DNA of 31,653 nt. It comes from VBOC01 sp035635475 (lineage in GTDB: Bacteria; Bacteroidota; Ignavibacteria; UBA10030; SZUA-254). Positions 16,689 through 24,264 of the stretch are shown piece after piece. The notes beneath the pieces were generated by a model. The model did no database searches and was not told where the DNA came from. It was given only the letters and a program-made list of their open reading frames with translations. The position numbers and the translations under genes were made by a program. Where the stretch lies: contig DASQAZ010000015.1 in the NCBI GenBank assembly GCA_035635475.1, positions 1 to 31,653 of the forward strand, written 5' to 3'. The first letter of the stretch is position 1. Each line of letters begins with the position of its first letter.

Positions 16689-17909
16689 GTGGCGGGCCCC
16701 CGGTCGGCAAATATCAAGATTGTTCTTATTGTGCTGGCGGTCGTCATCGTGGTGGGCACCCTCCTGTACACCCGGATCATCGTCAAGCAGCTTCTCGATC
16801 GGGAACGGGGGATCGCCGACCTGTACGCAAAATCGGTCGAATTCCTCGCCAATCGCCCGGTGGACAAACTGAGCGATCAATCGGAGTACAGCTTTATCTT
16901 CGACGAAGTGATTCGTTCGATTGACTTTCCGATGGTTCTATCCGACGCGCAGAACCGCCCCCTCAAGCCGTATCAGACGAGCGCCCGGAATGTCGTGTTT
17001 GATTCGACCCTTGCCCCCGAAAAGTTGGGCGAATTCTTTCAGAGGGTCATCAACGAGCTCGACAGGCAGAACCCGCCCATCAGGGTCGTGGTCCAGGAGT
17101 CGGTCGTCGTCAGCTACGTCCACTACGGCGAATCGCGCCTGGTGACCAGGCTGCGCTGGCTGCCGTACATCGAGATCATCGTCGCCGGCATGTTCATCAT
17201 CATGGGGTATATCGGTTTCAGCTACATCAAGCGCAGCGAGCAGAGCAACATCTGGGTGGGGATGGCGAAAGAAACGGCCCACCAGCTCGGCACCCCTCTC
17301 TCGAGCCTGATGGGCTGGATCGAAATGATGAAGCAATACGCGGGCGGCGATCCCCGGCAGCTCGCGGCGATCGCCGAGATGGAGAACGACCTCCAGCGGC
17401 TCCAGCGGGTCACCGAGCGCTTCTCGAAGATCGGCTCGAAACCCAGCCTTAAAGATGAAGACCTCCACGAGGTGATCAGTTCCATCGTCGCCTACTTCAA
17501 ACAGCGTCTTCCCTCCCGCTTCGCAGACCGCGCGAACATCGACATCCGGATCGAGACGAACGATCACATCAGGGCGAGCATTAACCGCGAGCTATTCGGC
17601 TGGGTGGTGGAGAACCTGATCCGCAACGCGCTCGACGCAATGGAGGAAAGCCGCGGGACCATCGTTTTCTCTCTCTTCGAGAAGGGGAACGCCGTCTTCG
17701 TCGATGTGAAGGATACGGGCAAGGGGATCGACATGAAGGACCGGCGCGATATTTTTCGTCCCGGCTACAGCACGAAGTTGCGCGGGTGGGGACTCGGATT
17801 GAGCCTCTCGAAGCGGATCATCGAATCGTATCATCGCGGCAAGCTGTTCGTCAAAGAGAGCCGCATCGGAAAGGGAACGACCTTCAGGATCAAGCTCCTG
17901 AAGTCGTAG
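16689..17909 (+). CDS. Orphan sensor histidine kinase, HQLGTP-type H-box
   Basis: A 406-residue membrane kinase with two helices (about 9-28 and 159-181) flanking a periplasmic sensor region of about 130 residues. The H-box reads AKETAHQLGTPLSSLMGW (193-210) with phospho-acceptor His198. The ATPase has an N-box ENLIRNALDAM (308-318), G1 DTGKGID (342-348) and G2 GWGLGLSL (366-373). The variant H-box, with Gln-Leu-Gly in place of Glu-Leu-Arg, is seen in many kinases from Bacteroidota-type genomes. No response regulator is nearby. The start is uncertain: GTG at 16689 directly abuts a GGGAG that is too close to serve it, but the next candidates would cut into the first helix. It lies 5 bases after purA. 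Confidence 0.92.
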   Translation: MAGPRSANIKIVLIVLAVVIVVGTLLYTRIIVKQLLDRERGIADLYAKSVEFLANRPVDKLSDQSEYSFIFDEVIRSIDFPMVLSDAQNRPLKPYQTSARNVVFDSTLAPEKLGEFFQRVINELDRQNPPIRVVVQESVVVSYVHYGESRLVTRLRWLPYIEIIVAGMFIIMGYIGFSYIKRSEQSNIWVGMAKETAHQLGTPLSSLMGWIEMMKQYAGGDPRQLAAIAEMENDLQRLQRVTERFSKIGSKPSLKDEDLHEVISSIVAYFKQRLPSRFADRANIDIRIETNDHIRASINRELFGWVVENLIRNALDAMEESRGTIVFSLFEKGNAVFVDVKDTGKGIDMKDRRDIFRPGYSTKLRGWGLGLSLSKRIIESYHRGKLFVKESRIGKGTTFRIKLLKS

Positions 17910-17934
17910 GCCCTCCTTATGAATTGCGCCTCCC

Positions 17935-20163
17935 TTAGTTGAGGTCGAACGTCAGGTCGTCGTCGTTCACCTCCCATGTGCCCGAGATGATTTCGTCCAC
18001 CCCCCTCAGGAGAACCCACGAGGCATCGTACGGAAAGACCGCCGGCTCGGCCTGCTCGCTGAGAGGAGCGATCCATGCCAGAAATCCTTGCGGGATGTAG
18101 GGACTCTCGATGCACTGCAGGAGCGCAAGTGTGGTGTCATTCAGGGAGTCAGGGCCCGGCTGTCCCGCTCCACCCGCCCGACGGCGCGATTCCCGGCTCC
18201 CCGTCCCAGCCGTGTCCCGGCCTGGTCCCGCTGTGTCCCGCACGGCGGGACGAGGGCGGGAGGTTCCGGGACCATGCGGGATTGTGCGACTCCCCTCTCT
18301 ATCGCGCAGTGATTCCGGAAAGATGGGGGAACCGTTCCGGAATTTTATCGGGAATTTTTCCTCAAGATCTGCCGCGATGCTGTTTTCAGCCGCCGTCCCG
18401 TAAATAAATACGCGTTCGTTCTGCAGGTCGCCGAGCGAGACCTGGCTGTCTCGCTTGATCGTCACCGACCACGCCGCCATTTCCATCCCCGCGGAATCTT
18501 TGCGCGCCAATTCCAAAAGATGGCCGGCGTGTTTCCTCGTTCCCACGATCATTAATCCGTCCGCCGGGTCGCGTATGTCGCTGAATTTCACGGGGAGTCT
18601 TTCATACTTGAGAAGATCTCCTGCCGGATCGAGCAGCGCGCGTGCCGGTTTGCCTTTGGACACGACCTCGAACGGAACATCGTTTCTGTACGAGCCGGCG
18701 CTGTCTGTGCCGAGCCAGACCCGTCTGAGCAGCGTGCCCGCCCCTGTCACGATGCCGACGTCGGCAAATGTCGTGTATTTGTCGTAGCCGACGATCCGGA
18801 CCCTCCCCCGCGTGAGCCATTGGTCCCCGAGCGGGACCGATTTGACGTTATAGAGCTTCAACCGGGGAAGCCCGCGGTTTTTCACCCATTGATTAAAAAA
18901 CCAATCGAGTTCCCGTCCGCTCAGCTCCTCGGCGAGATGCTGGAAATCTGAAAGGCCTGCGCGCCTCGCGCTGAATCGGCCGGCGAATGTACGGTAAAGC
19001 CGGAAGAAAATGGAGTCGCCCACCAAATGCCGCAGCATGTTGTGGACATACGCTGCCTTCAGGTAATGTGTCGGGAGCGAGCGGAGGTCGGCTTTGCGCT
19101 GCAGGGGAAGGTCTTGTCCCTTCAGCGCGCGAAGAATGAGCGGGCGCAAGAGTGGATGATGCTGCAGCGAATCCCGGGCCGAGAGGGCGCCCGTCGATTC
19201 ATGGAAGAGCAGGGCGGAATAGTCGCACATCCCTTCTGCCAGGAACGCCGCGTCGGCGTCCTCGACGAAGACCGTCATCGGCCACCACTGGTGGGCAACC
19301 TCATGAGGAAGGATGGTCCGAACCTGATTGAACCGGTCGTCGGTCCGAAGAGTCAGCCTCTTGACCATCACCATCGAGGGTATCGCGACTGCCAGGACGT
19401 TCGGCCCGGCCACCCAGTCGTCCACCTCGACGACCTTGAAGTCCGGGAACCGATAGGGCGAAAACTTTTCGCCGTAGAATTTCAACAAGTCTCTCGCGAG
19501 CTGCGCAACGCCGGAAGCGGAACCCGAATCCTCCGGGAAGAGATGAACCGAGACCGGCGGACCCTGGCCTTCGCCCGGTGCCGCCCAATATGGTCCTCCA
19601 CAAATCCACCCGATCGTGGGAACCGGCCGGTCGATATTGTAAACAAAAAGCGTGGAATCCGTCGACGTATCCCGGCGAACCAACGAGCCCGCGGTCAGGA
19701 CCTCCCACGCTCGCGGCACGCGCACGGTCAGACGGGCTTCCCGTAGCATGCTTTTCCCGTGCGGAAGGACCTCCTCCTCGCGCAGGACGGCGCGCTCCCT
19801 CGTGAGCTGCGAAAACTCCGACCGGAACGCGAGGACCCCTGAATACCCGATCACACAATCGAACAGGGTGTCGGAAGGGATATTCATGATCTCGATCGAA
19901 TCCCGGTCGCGCTCGAACCGGGATTTCCGGCCGTTGATCGTCACCTCCTCCACGTCATACACCGGCAGAAGTTGCAGCCTGATCCGCGCCGGCTTGTGCA
20001 ATCGAATCGTCAGCGTGTCGATGGCGGAGAGTGCGTTCTGCGACGGAAATAAATTCAGCCTCGCCTTGTGGGAGACGATCTCGTACGCGCCGTTACCCGA
20101 ATCGGCAGCCGCCGGGCGAAGGGCGCACAACCAGATCGCCACGGTCAGAAGCCGCCGCCTCAT
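17935..20163 (-). CDS. M1-like (gluzincin) metallopeptidase, exported
   Basis: A 742-residue protein with an N-terminal signal peptide (about 1-20), a beta-rich N-domain, and a peptidase domain with HEVAHQWW (287-294) and a Glu (310, in LAEGMCDY) 18 residues after the second His. This is the HExxH-x18-E zinc site of M1 aminopeptidases. A Tyr in LKAAYVHNMLRHLVGD fits the catalytic-Tyr region. The substrate-amine motif GAMEN is not seen: the corresponding place reads VAGPNVLAVAIPSM (251-264), so classical aminopeptidase activity is uncertain. Near residues 640-690 lies a Gly/Arg/Pro-rich low-complexity segment encoded by tandem GGGAC-core repeats. It is the last gene of a probable three-gene minus-strand unit beginning at 21179 and converges with the kinase gene, 25 bases away. 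Confidence 0.88.
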   Translation of the reverse strand: MRRRLLTVAIWLCALRPAAADSGNGAYEIVSHKARLNLFPSQNALSAIDTLTIRLHKPARIRLQLLPVYDVEEVTINGRKSRFERDRDSIEIMNIPSDTLFDCVIGYSGVLAFRSEFSQLTRERAVLREEEVLPHGKSMLREARLTVRVPRAWEVLTAGSLVRRDTSTDSTLFVYNIDRPVPTIGWICGGPYWAAPGEGQGPPVSVHLFPEDSGSASGVAQLARDLLKFYGEKFSPYRFPDFKVVEVDDWVAGPNVLAVAIPSMVMVKRLTLRTDDRFNQVRTILPHEVAHQWWPMTVFVEDADAAFLAEGMCDYSALLFHESTGALSARDSLQHHPLLRPLILRALKGQDLPLQRKADLRSLPTHYLKAAYVHNMLRHLVGDSIFFRLYRTFAGRFSARRAGLSDFQHLAEELSGRELDWFFNQWVKNRGLPRLKLYNVKSVPLGDQWLTRGRVRIVGYDKYTTFADVGIVTGAGTLLRRVWLGTDSAGSYRNDVPFEVVSKGKPARALLDPAGDLLKYERLPVKFSDIRDPADGLMIVGTRKHAGHLLELARKDSAGMEMAAWSVTIKRDSQVSLGDLQNERVFIYGTAAENSIAADLEEKFPIKFRNGSPIFPESLRDREGSRTIPHGPGTSRPRPAVRDTAGPGRDTAGTGSRESRRRAGGAGQPGPDSLNDTTLALLQCIESPYIPQGFLAWIAPLSEQAEPAVFPYDASWVLLRGVDEIISGTWEVNDDDLTFDLN
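18203..18251. repeat. GTCCC-core tandem repeat and palindrome inside the M1-like gene
   Basis: GTCCC occurs at 18203, 18214, 18225 and 18235 (spacing 11, 11, 10). The last copy forms a palindrome, GTCCCGC-ACG-GCGGGAC (18235-18251). It encodes the low-complexity Gly/Arg/Thr-rich stretch of the peptidase. The core matches the intergenic hairpin at 5564-5582. Confidence 0.6.
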
Positions 20164-20191
20164 GAAAAATTTCGTCCGGACGGCGTCCCCC

Positions 20192-20719
20192 TCACGAGGG
20201 GCGCGGCATCGCGGGTCCCGGTCCCGCCGTAGGGGACTGCTTCGGTTTAAAGACGCTGTATCCGATCAGGCCCCCGAGCAATCCGAACACCGTATCAATC
20301 ACGAGCGCTGCCATAAACCGAAAAGCGGCTGCCAGCGGGGTCACGCCTTCCCTCACCCGTTCTTCAATCTTCTCCAGGAGTCCCTCGGGCAATTGTAAGT
20401 TGGAATGCTTGAGCGCGTCGAGGATGAATCCGCGGGCAACGTCGCCGACGAGCGCTACGAACAAAAGTGAAAGAACGGTTCCGACTACCGCCCCGACGAC
20501 CCCCGCAAGCGCTCCGACTGCCGCGCAATCGGCCGAGGTAAAGGGAGGCGTGTCCGGCGTGAAGTTCTTCTTATAGAACATCACGGCGAGGAAACCGCCC
20601 AGGAGAATGCCGGCGCAGCAGAGGCAGTTGATCAGGCTCAGGAAAGGGATTGAGGAAACAAGCCCCATGATGATCCCGCCGTAAAGCGCAGGGATTTTCT
20701 TATCAGGTTTTGAGTTCAT
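20192..20719 (-). CDS. Small membrane protein with INCLCCAG motif
   Basis: A 175-residue protein not assigned to a named family. Three hydrophobic segments are visible: about 13-47 (GGIIMGLVSSIPFLSLINCLCCAG..., possibly two helices with a Cys-x-Cys-Cys turn), about 64-92 (AAVGALAGVVGAVVGTVLSLLF) and about 135-158. An amphipathic helical stretch lies between the last two. The Pro/Gly-rich tail is probably cytoplasmic. The ATG lies inside the end of the upstream DUF2085 gene (17-base overlap), so translation is coupled; the M1-like gene begins 28 bases further on. Proteins with the same N-terminal layout are often found in this bacterial group, but their function is unknown. Confidence 0.82.
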   Translation of the reverse strand: MNSKPDKKIPALYGGIIMGLVSSIPFLSLINCLCCAGILLGGFLAVMFYKKNFTPDTPPFTSADCAAVGALAGVVGAVVGTVLSLLFVALVGDVARGFILDALKHSNLQLPEGLLEKIEERVREGVTPLAAAFRFMAALVIDTVFGLLGGLIGYSVFKPKQSPTAGPGPAMPRPS

Positions 20720-21179
20720 TGCGGGCGGATGGTTGGTTGCGACGATACAGGCCTATAAGATACGGCGTTAAGATGAGCGCACTGGCGGCGCCGAAAAACG
20801 CTCCCGATGCAATCCGGGTCCCGAGACTGCTTGCATGGACACCGATCACATCGGCGCCGACGTCGAGCAGCATCGGCATGATGGCGATGACCCATGCGAG
20901 GCGTGGAAAAGAGGCCACCCCCGGTGAAAAGAAAGGACTCAGAATGATTCCAAAAAAAAATCCGAAATAGATCGCACTGCATCGTGCGCAAACGGCGAGA
21001 GGATAGCCCAGGAGATGCAGCGAGCGCGCATCTTCCTGATGGCATAGTAAAGCGAAAAACCTGTAGCCCACCCGGGATATCAGCGGCTGGGATGAGGCGG
21101 CGAGCGGAGGCATCACGATCGCCCCGCACCAGATAAGGACGGCGATCAGCAGCGCGTAATATGGGAACGACCTGCCCAT
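20703..21179 (-). CDS. DUF2085 membrane protein
   Basis: A 158-residue membrane protein matching DUF2085 by its signature LLCHQEDARSLHLLGYPLAV followed by CARCSAIYFG (Cys46-His47-Gln48 and Cys64-x2-Cys67). This is a likely metal or redox site at the membrane. About four helices are predicted. The open frame continues upstream to a TTG at 21257, but a good minus-strand promoter (21199-21227) lies inside that extension, so the ATG at 21179, only about 13 bases from the expected transcription start, is the better start. It overlaps the next gene by 17 bases. The family has no established function. Confidence 0.85.
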   Translation of the reverse strand: MGRSFPYYALLIAVLIWCGAIVMPPLAASSQPLISRVGYRFFALLCHQEDARSLHLLGYPLAVCARCSAIYFGFFFGIILSPFFSPGVASFPRLAWVIAIMPMLLDVGADVIGVHASSLGTRIASGAFFGAASALILTPYLIGLYRRNQPSARNELKT

Positions 21180-21198
21180 GGCGAAACAAATCCGGAAT

Positions 21199-21227
21199 AA
21201 AGTAGGAGAAATATCCGAGAGAATCAA
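21199..21227 (-). promoter_or_regulatory. Sigma-70-like promoter for the DUF2085 operon
   Basis: On the minus strand TTGATT (21222-21227), 17 bases, TACTTT (21199-21204). It decides the start codon of the DUF2085 gene (ATG 21179). Confidence 0.65.
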
Positions 21228-21235
21228 CTCAAAGA

Positions 21236-21264
21236 TTGCATTTCGTCTCTCGTTCAACTATATT
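21236..21264 (+). promoter_or_regulatory. Sigma-70-like promoter for the speB-like gene
   Basis: TTGCAT (21236-21241), 17 bases, TATATT (21259-21264). Its -35 box is 8 bases from that of the divergent DUF2085 promoter, so polymerase could probably occupy only one at a time. It places the real start of the speB-like gene downstream, at 21311. Confidence 0.6.
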
Positions 21265-21310
21265 CACTCCGCCTGAACACTCATTGTCTCCCACTCCCTC
21301 TCGCCGGCCT

Positions 21311-22210
21311 ATGTTTGAAACCCTCTCCAAATCCAATTTCCTAGGGATCGGAAGGGAGTTCTCGTCCTTCGAGGACTCGAGAGTCGTCATCCTCCCCGTT
21401 CCGTACGAGCGGTCCGTAAGCTACGGAGCGGGGACACGCCTCGGACCGGGCGCCATTCTGAAGGCCTCCCAACAGGTGGAGTTTTACGATGAGGAGACGG
21501 GCCGTGAAGTGTATCGGGAACTCGGGATATCGACGCTCCGGCCTCTGCGGGTCGCCGGCCTGCGGCAAGAAGTTGCTTTAGATCGAATCCGGGAGCGCGT
21601 GCATGCCCTCATCGAGCGGAAGAAGTTCGTCGTCACGCTCGGCGGTGAACACACGATCACCCAGTCGGTCGTTGCCGCCTTCGCGGGCCGGTTTAAGGAC
21701 CTCTCGGTGGTCCAGATCGACGCCCACTCGGACCTCCGGTCCGAGTACCAGGGGAATAAGTACAGCCATGCCTCCGTCATGGCCCGGGTTTGCGAAATCC
21801 TCGACCCCAGGCGGTTGGTGCAGGTCGGCATCCGGGCCCAGTGCCGCGAAGAAGCGGATTTCATCAGGCAGAATGGGGTCACGACGCTCTATGCGCACGA
21901 AATCCGCGGGGGCAAGTTCACAAAGACTCCGGCGACATGGGATGATTACGCGTTGGAAAGGATCTCGGATGAGGTCTACCTGACCTTCGACGTCGATGGA
22001 CTCGATCCGTCGATTATCCCGGCCACCGGCACTCCGGAGCCAAACGGGCTCTTCTGGCATGAGACATTACGATTTCTCAGAAAACTGGGCGACCGAAAGA
22101 CGGTTGTCGGCTGCGATATCGTGGAACTGGCGCCGATCAGGGGGCTGCACCACCCCGACCTCTCGGCGGCAAAGCTCGTCTCCAAGATGATCAACTATTT
22201 CTGTCGCTGA
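21311..22210 (+). CDS. speB: Agmatinase/arginase-family ureohydrolase
   Basis: A 299-residue binuclear manganese hydrolase. All metal ligands are visible: His114 in GGEHTITQ, Asp137/His139/Asp141 in DAHSDLR, and Asp227/Asp229 in FDVDGLDPS, plus the family segment ATGTPEPNGL (238-247). Members hydrolyse agmatine to putrescine and urea, or arginine or related guanidino compounds. The short length and the P-x-T-G-T-P-E-P-N-G-L segment favour the agmatinase-like branch, but substrate cannot be settled from sequence. The frame is open from a TTG at 21236, but that TTG is part of the promoter; ATG 21311 begins the conserved N-terminus. No clear ribosome site is visible. Confidence 0.93.
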   Translation: MFETLSKSNFLGIGREFSSFEDSRVVILPVPYERSVSYGAGTRLGPGAILKASQQVEFYDEETGREVYRELGISTLRPLRVAGLRQEVALDRIRERVHALIERKKFVVTLGGEHTITQSVVAAFAGRFKDLSVVQIDAHSDLRSEYQGNKYSHASVMARVCEILDPRRLVQVGIRAQCREEADFIRQNGVTTLYAHEIRGGKFTKTPATWDDYALERISDEVYLTFDVDGLDPSIIPATGTPEPNGLFWHETLRFLRKLGDRKTVVGCDIVELAPIRGLHHPDLSAAKLVSKMINYFCR

Positions 22211-22266
22211 GGATTATCCTAAATTTTCTGCGAAATCAGGCTGTTCTTCGCGATTTCGAGGAGGAC

Positions 22267-22295
22267 TTGACATTAACCCCCTAACTTGTTATACT
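22267..22295 (+). promoter_or_regulatory. Near-perfect consensus promoter with extended -10
   Basis: TTGACA (22267-22272), 17 bases, TATACT (22290-22295), with TG at 22287-22288 forming an extended -10. This is the closest match to the sigma-70 consensus in the window. Transcription should start near 22302. Confidence 0.85.
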
Positions 22296-22347
22296 TGGGC
22301 TCGTTGGTGATAACTCACTATTTCAGTAACTACTGAGGGACCGGCAT

Positions 22348-22614
22348 ATGGGTAACTACAAGGGGTTACGAAACGCGGCCTACATTTGTCAGCGGCTTGC
22401 GCTTATTGGCGGCATTTTGTGGGTGCTGAATTCCGCCTTCTTCTTTTTCCAGTATTTCTCGGACGGGATGAGAATGCCCGATTTCCGCGCCCTGATCGCC
22501 TCGTACGGGGGTACGCTCATCGCTGCAATTGTGCCTGTACTACTACTGTACGCCGCTGGAGGGGCGATAAACCTACTCCTCGATATCGAAGGGAATACCC
22601 GGCGCAGCACCTAG
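22348..22614 (+). CDS. 88-residue two-helix membrane protein
   Basis: An unrecognised small protein (MGNYKGLRNAAYICQRLALI...). Helix 1 is about residues 15-37 (LALIGGILWVLNSAFFFFQYF) and helix 2 about 52-76 (GGTLIAAIVPVLLLYAAGGAI); the ends are charged and the C-terminus is basic. GAGGGA (22335-22340) lies 7 bases before the ATG and partly overlaps a small hairpin (TCAGT/ACTGA, 22323-22336) that could modulate translation. It is a self-contained unit: a near-consensus promoter about 50 bases upstream and a strong intrinsic terminator 28 bases after the stop. This implies strong, independent expression. Function unknown; an abundant envelope protein is one possibility. Confidence 0.85.
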   Translation: MGNYKGLRNAAYICQRLALIGGILWVLNSAFFFFQYFSDGMRMPDFRALIASYGGTLIAAIVPVLLLYAAGGAINLLLDIEGNTRRST

Positions 22615-22641
22615 AGGCCGGAGCATGTTGATTTCTTGACG

Positions 22642-22674
22642 AGAGGTGGTTGAATAAACCACCTCTTTCATTTT
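22642..22674 (+). terminator. Strong intrinsic terminator after the 88-residue gene
   Basis: AGAGGTGGTT (22642-22651) pairs perfectly with AACCACCTCT (22657-22666) around the loop GAATA, followed by a T-rich tail (TTCATTTT). It is also positioned to insulate the convergent anti-sigma gene. Confidence 0.88.
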
Positions 22675-22716
22675 AGCCCCTTCTGCCGGCCCGGCCCGGC
22701 CCCGGCCGATGGGACG

Positions 22717-23589
22717 CTATTGCCCGGTCTTTTTACCGAGCAGGTAGGTTTCTCCCGTGGGTTGAGGCGCCCCCCCTTTTGGCTCAGATGTCACGGCGAT
22801 AGAGTCAATCTCTCGTCGATCGCTGACGTCGAAAGGCGTCACCGAATAGAAAGTCTCCCTTTCCCAATCCTCGGACAAGCTGAAGGTTCCTGCACTGATT
22901 TTCTTCTGCTCCTTGAAGACCCAGAGCTGGTAGTCCCTATCCTGCGGGAGGAGCGGCAGGTTTGCGATGTGCAGGACTGCCACTTTTTTCTCCGGATCCA
23001 TGAAAATAGTCCCATATGCGGCCGAATCGGCCCGCAGACCGGCCATCTTGACGATTTCAATTTTGCGGGATCCCATTACTTTCAGGACTGTCTCCCTGCG
23101 ATCCAGGTCGTCCCACAACTTTGTGATTCGTGCTTTCTGGCTCGCGATAAATTCGCGGTTGTCGTTTATCGTCAGCGAAAGACGGTAGACATACAGGCTG
23201 AAAGCGCCAAGCATGAAGAGGATGGCTCCGCCGAGGGCATAGGAGAACCACGCGCTCTTCCCCGCCTGACGCTTCTCTTTCGGAGCCTCCTTGACCTCGA
23301 CCAGAGCCGGCTCTCCCGCCTCCGCGGGAGCTTCTTCGAAGTGCGCCTTCGCCACCTTCGCGAGCTGGGCATTAAAGAGAACCCTCTCGCTGAGATCGGG
23401 TGAGACCATCAGCGGCCGAAGCGCACTGGGCAGCAGCGCGGCCATTTCCGTCAGGATCCCGACTTCCGACGAGCAGATAGCGCAACCGGATTTCAGATGC
23501 GCCGTGAACTCGGAGAGCTCTTCCCCATCCAGCGCCCCGAGCGTATATGCGGCACTATAGTCCAAATATTTTTCTTCGTGAGAGGCCAT
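22717..23589 (-). CDS. Anti-sigma factor, RskA type
   Basis: A 290-residue single-pass membrane protein. The N-terminal cytoplasmic domain carries HLKSGCAIC (31-39), an H-x4-C-x2-C zinc-type anti-sigma motif, preceded by the TLGALDGEE segment typical of RskA-like proteins. A linker rich in Ala/Glu/Lys leads to a helix at about 114-136. The outer domain resembles RskA (IANLPLLPQDRDYQLWVFKE, TPFDVSD, SIAVTSEPKGG). Such proteins hold an ECF sigma factor inactive until the outer domain senses a signal and is released by proteolysis. It starts 2 bases after the stop of the sigma-factor gene upstream, forming a standard sigma/anti-sigma operon. Confidence 0.93.
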   Translation of the reverse strand: MASHEEKYLDYSAAYTLGALDGEELSEFTAHLKSGCAICSSEVGILTEMAALLPSALRPLMVSPDLSERVLFNAQLAKVAKAHFEEAPAEAGEPALVEVKEAPKEKRQAGKSAWFSYALGGAILFMLGAFSLYVYRLSLTINDNREFIASQKARITKLWDDLDRRETVLKVMGSRKIEIVKMAGLRADSAAYGTIFMDPEKKVAVLHIANLPLLPQDRDYQLWVFKEQKKISAGTFSLSEDWERETFYSVTPFDVSDRREIDSIAVTSEPKGGAPQPTGETYLLGKKTGQ

Positions 23590-23591
23590 CG

Positions 23592-24149
23592 CTACGTTTT
23601 CTCTTTTAAAAGGGTGCGCATCCGCTGAAGCGCCGCTCTCATCCGCGATTTCACCGTCCCGACCGGAATATTGAGCTTTGCCGCGATTTCGGATTGATTG
23701 AAACCTTCATAGTAGGCGAGTGCAAGCACCTGCTGATGGGACAGGTCGAGCTGTTTCAGCGTACCGGTGACCCAGCTCTCCGGACCCGAGGCGCCAGCGC
23801 CTCCAAAGAGCGCGGGGTTCATGACATCGATCTGCTGGGCGGTGGCTCTGAATCCCCGTGTTCTCAACCGCTCGATCGTGCGCTTCCGCATCATGGTGAC
23901 GAGCCACGTGTACACGCTCCCTCTCTCGGGCTGATAGGATCCGGCCTTTGTCCAGACCTGGGTGAAAACCTCCTGCACAATATCTTCCGAATCCTGCACC
24001 GACCGGAGAATTCGCATCCCGAGCGTGTACATGAGCACGGCGTACCGGTCATACAGCGTCGAGAGCGCGGAGTCCTCGCCGTTGGCGATACGGGCAACGA
24101 CGGATCCGTCATCCTCGTGGGCGCGCGGTTTGGTCTTCGCTCCTAGCAT
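23592..24149 (-). CDS. ECF RNA polymerase sigma factor
   Basis: A 185-residue ECF sigma factor. Sigma region 2 is at about 30-95 (YDRYAVLMYTLGMRIL, DSEDIVQEVFTQVW) and region 4 at about 133-180 (LAYYEGFNQSEIAAKLN, IPVGTVKSRMRAAL). Its downstream partner is an RskA-type anti-sigma factor, which suggests a SigK-like pair responding to envelope or oxidative conditions; the actual signal is unknown. The open frame reaches a TTG at 24215, but a TTGCAT-17-TATTTT promoter at 24194-24222 makes the ATG at 24149 the more likely start. The promoter looks like the housekeeping type, not a GGAAC-type ECF site, so autoregulation is not evident. Confidence 0.93.
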   Translation of the reverse strand: MLGAKTKPRAHEDDGSVVARIANGEDSALSTLYDRYAVLMYTLGMRILRSVQDSEDIVQEVFTQVWTKAGSYQPERGSVYTWLVTMMRKRTIERLRTRGFRATAQQIDVMNPALFGGAGASGPESWVTGTLKQLDLSHQQVLALAYYEGFNQSEIAAKLNIPVGTVKSRMRAALQRMRTLLKEKT

Positions 24150-24193
24150 TGAGATCGGGAAAATGTGCACTTGTTCTTCACGAAAGCAGCTCG

Positions 24194-24222
24194 AAAATAA
24201 TGAGAGTTTTGCCAAAATGCAA
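24194..24222 (-). promoter_or_regulatory. Promoter for the sigma/anti-sigma operon
   Basis: On the minus strand TTGCAT (24217-24222), 17 bases, TATTTT (24194-24199), with an expected start near 24187. Its -35 box is 13 bases from that of the divergent phosphofructokinase promoter. Confidence 0.55.
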
Positions 24223-24235
24223 TTCTACGTTTCAA

Positions 24236-24264
24236 TTGATTAAGGGCGCGATATTTTTTACATT
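24236..24264 (+). promoter_or_regulatory. Promoter for the phosphofructokinase gene
   Basis: TTGATT (24236-24241), 17 bases, TACATT (24259-24264). The expected transcript start is near 24271, leaving a leader of about 43 bases before the ATG at 24314. Confidence 0.65.

Noticed and set aside
22231..22258. Inverted repeat CGAAATC/GATTTCG after the speB-like gene
   Set aside because: Seven-pair stem with a 14-base loop and no T-run; too weak to call as a terminator, and it lies just before the next promoter.
15370..22718. Shared 13-mer CCGATGGGACGCT at 15370-15382 and 22706-22718
   Set aside because: A few 13-base matches are expected by chance in about 31 kb; one lies in the terminator loop, the other before a gene end, with no further similarity.
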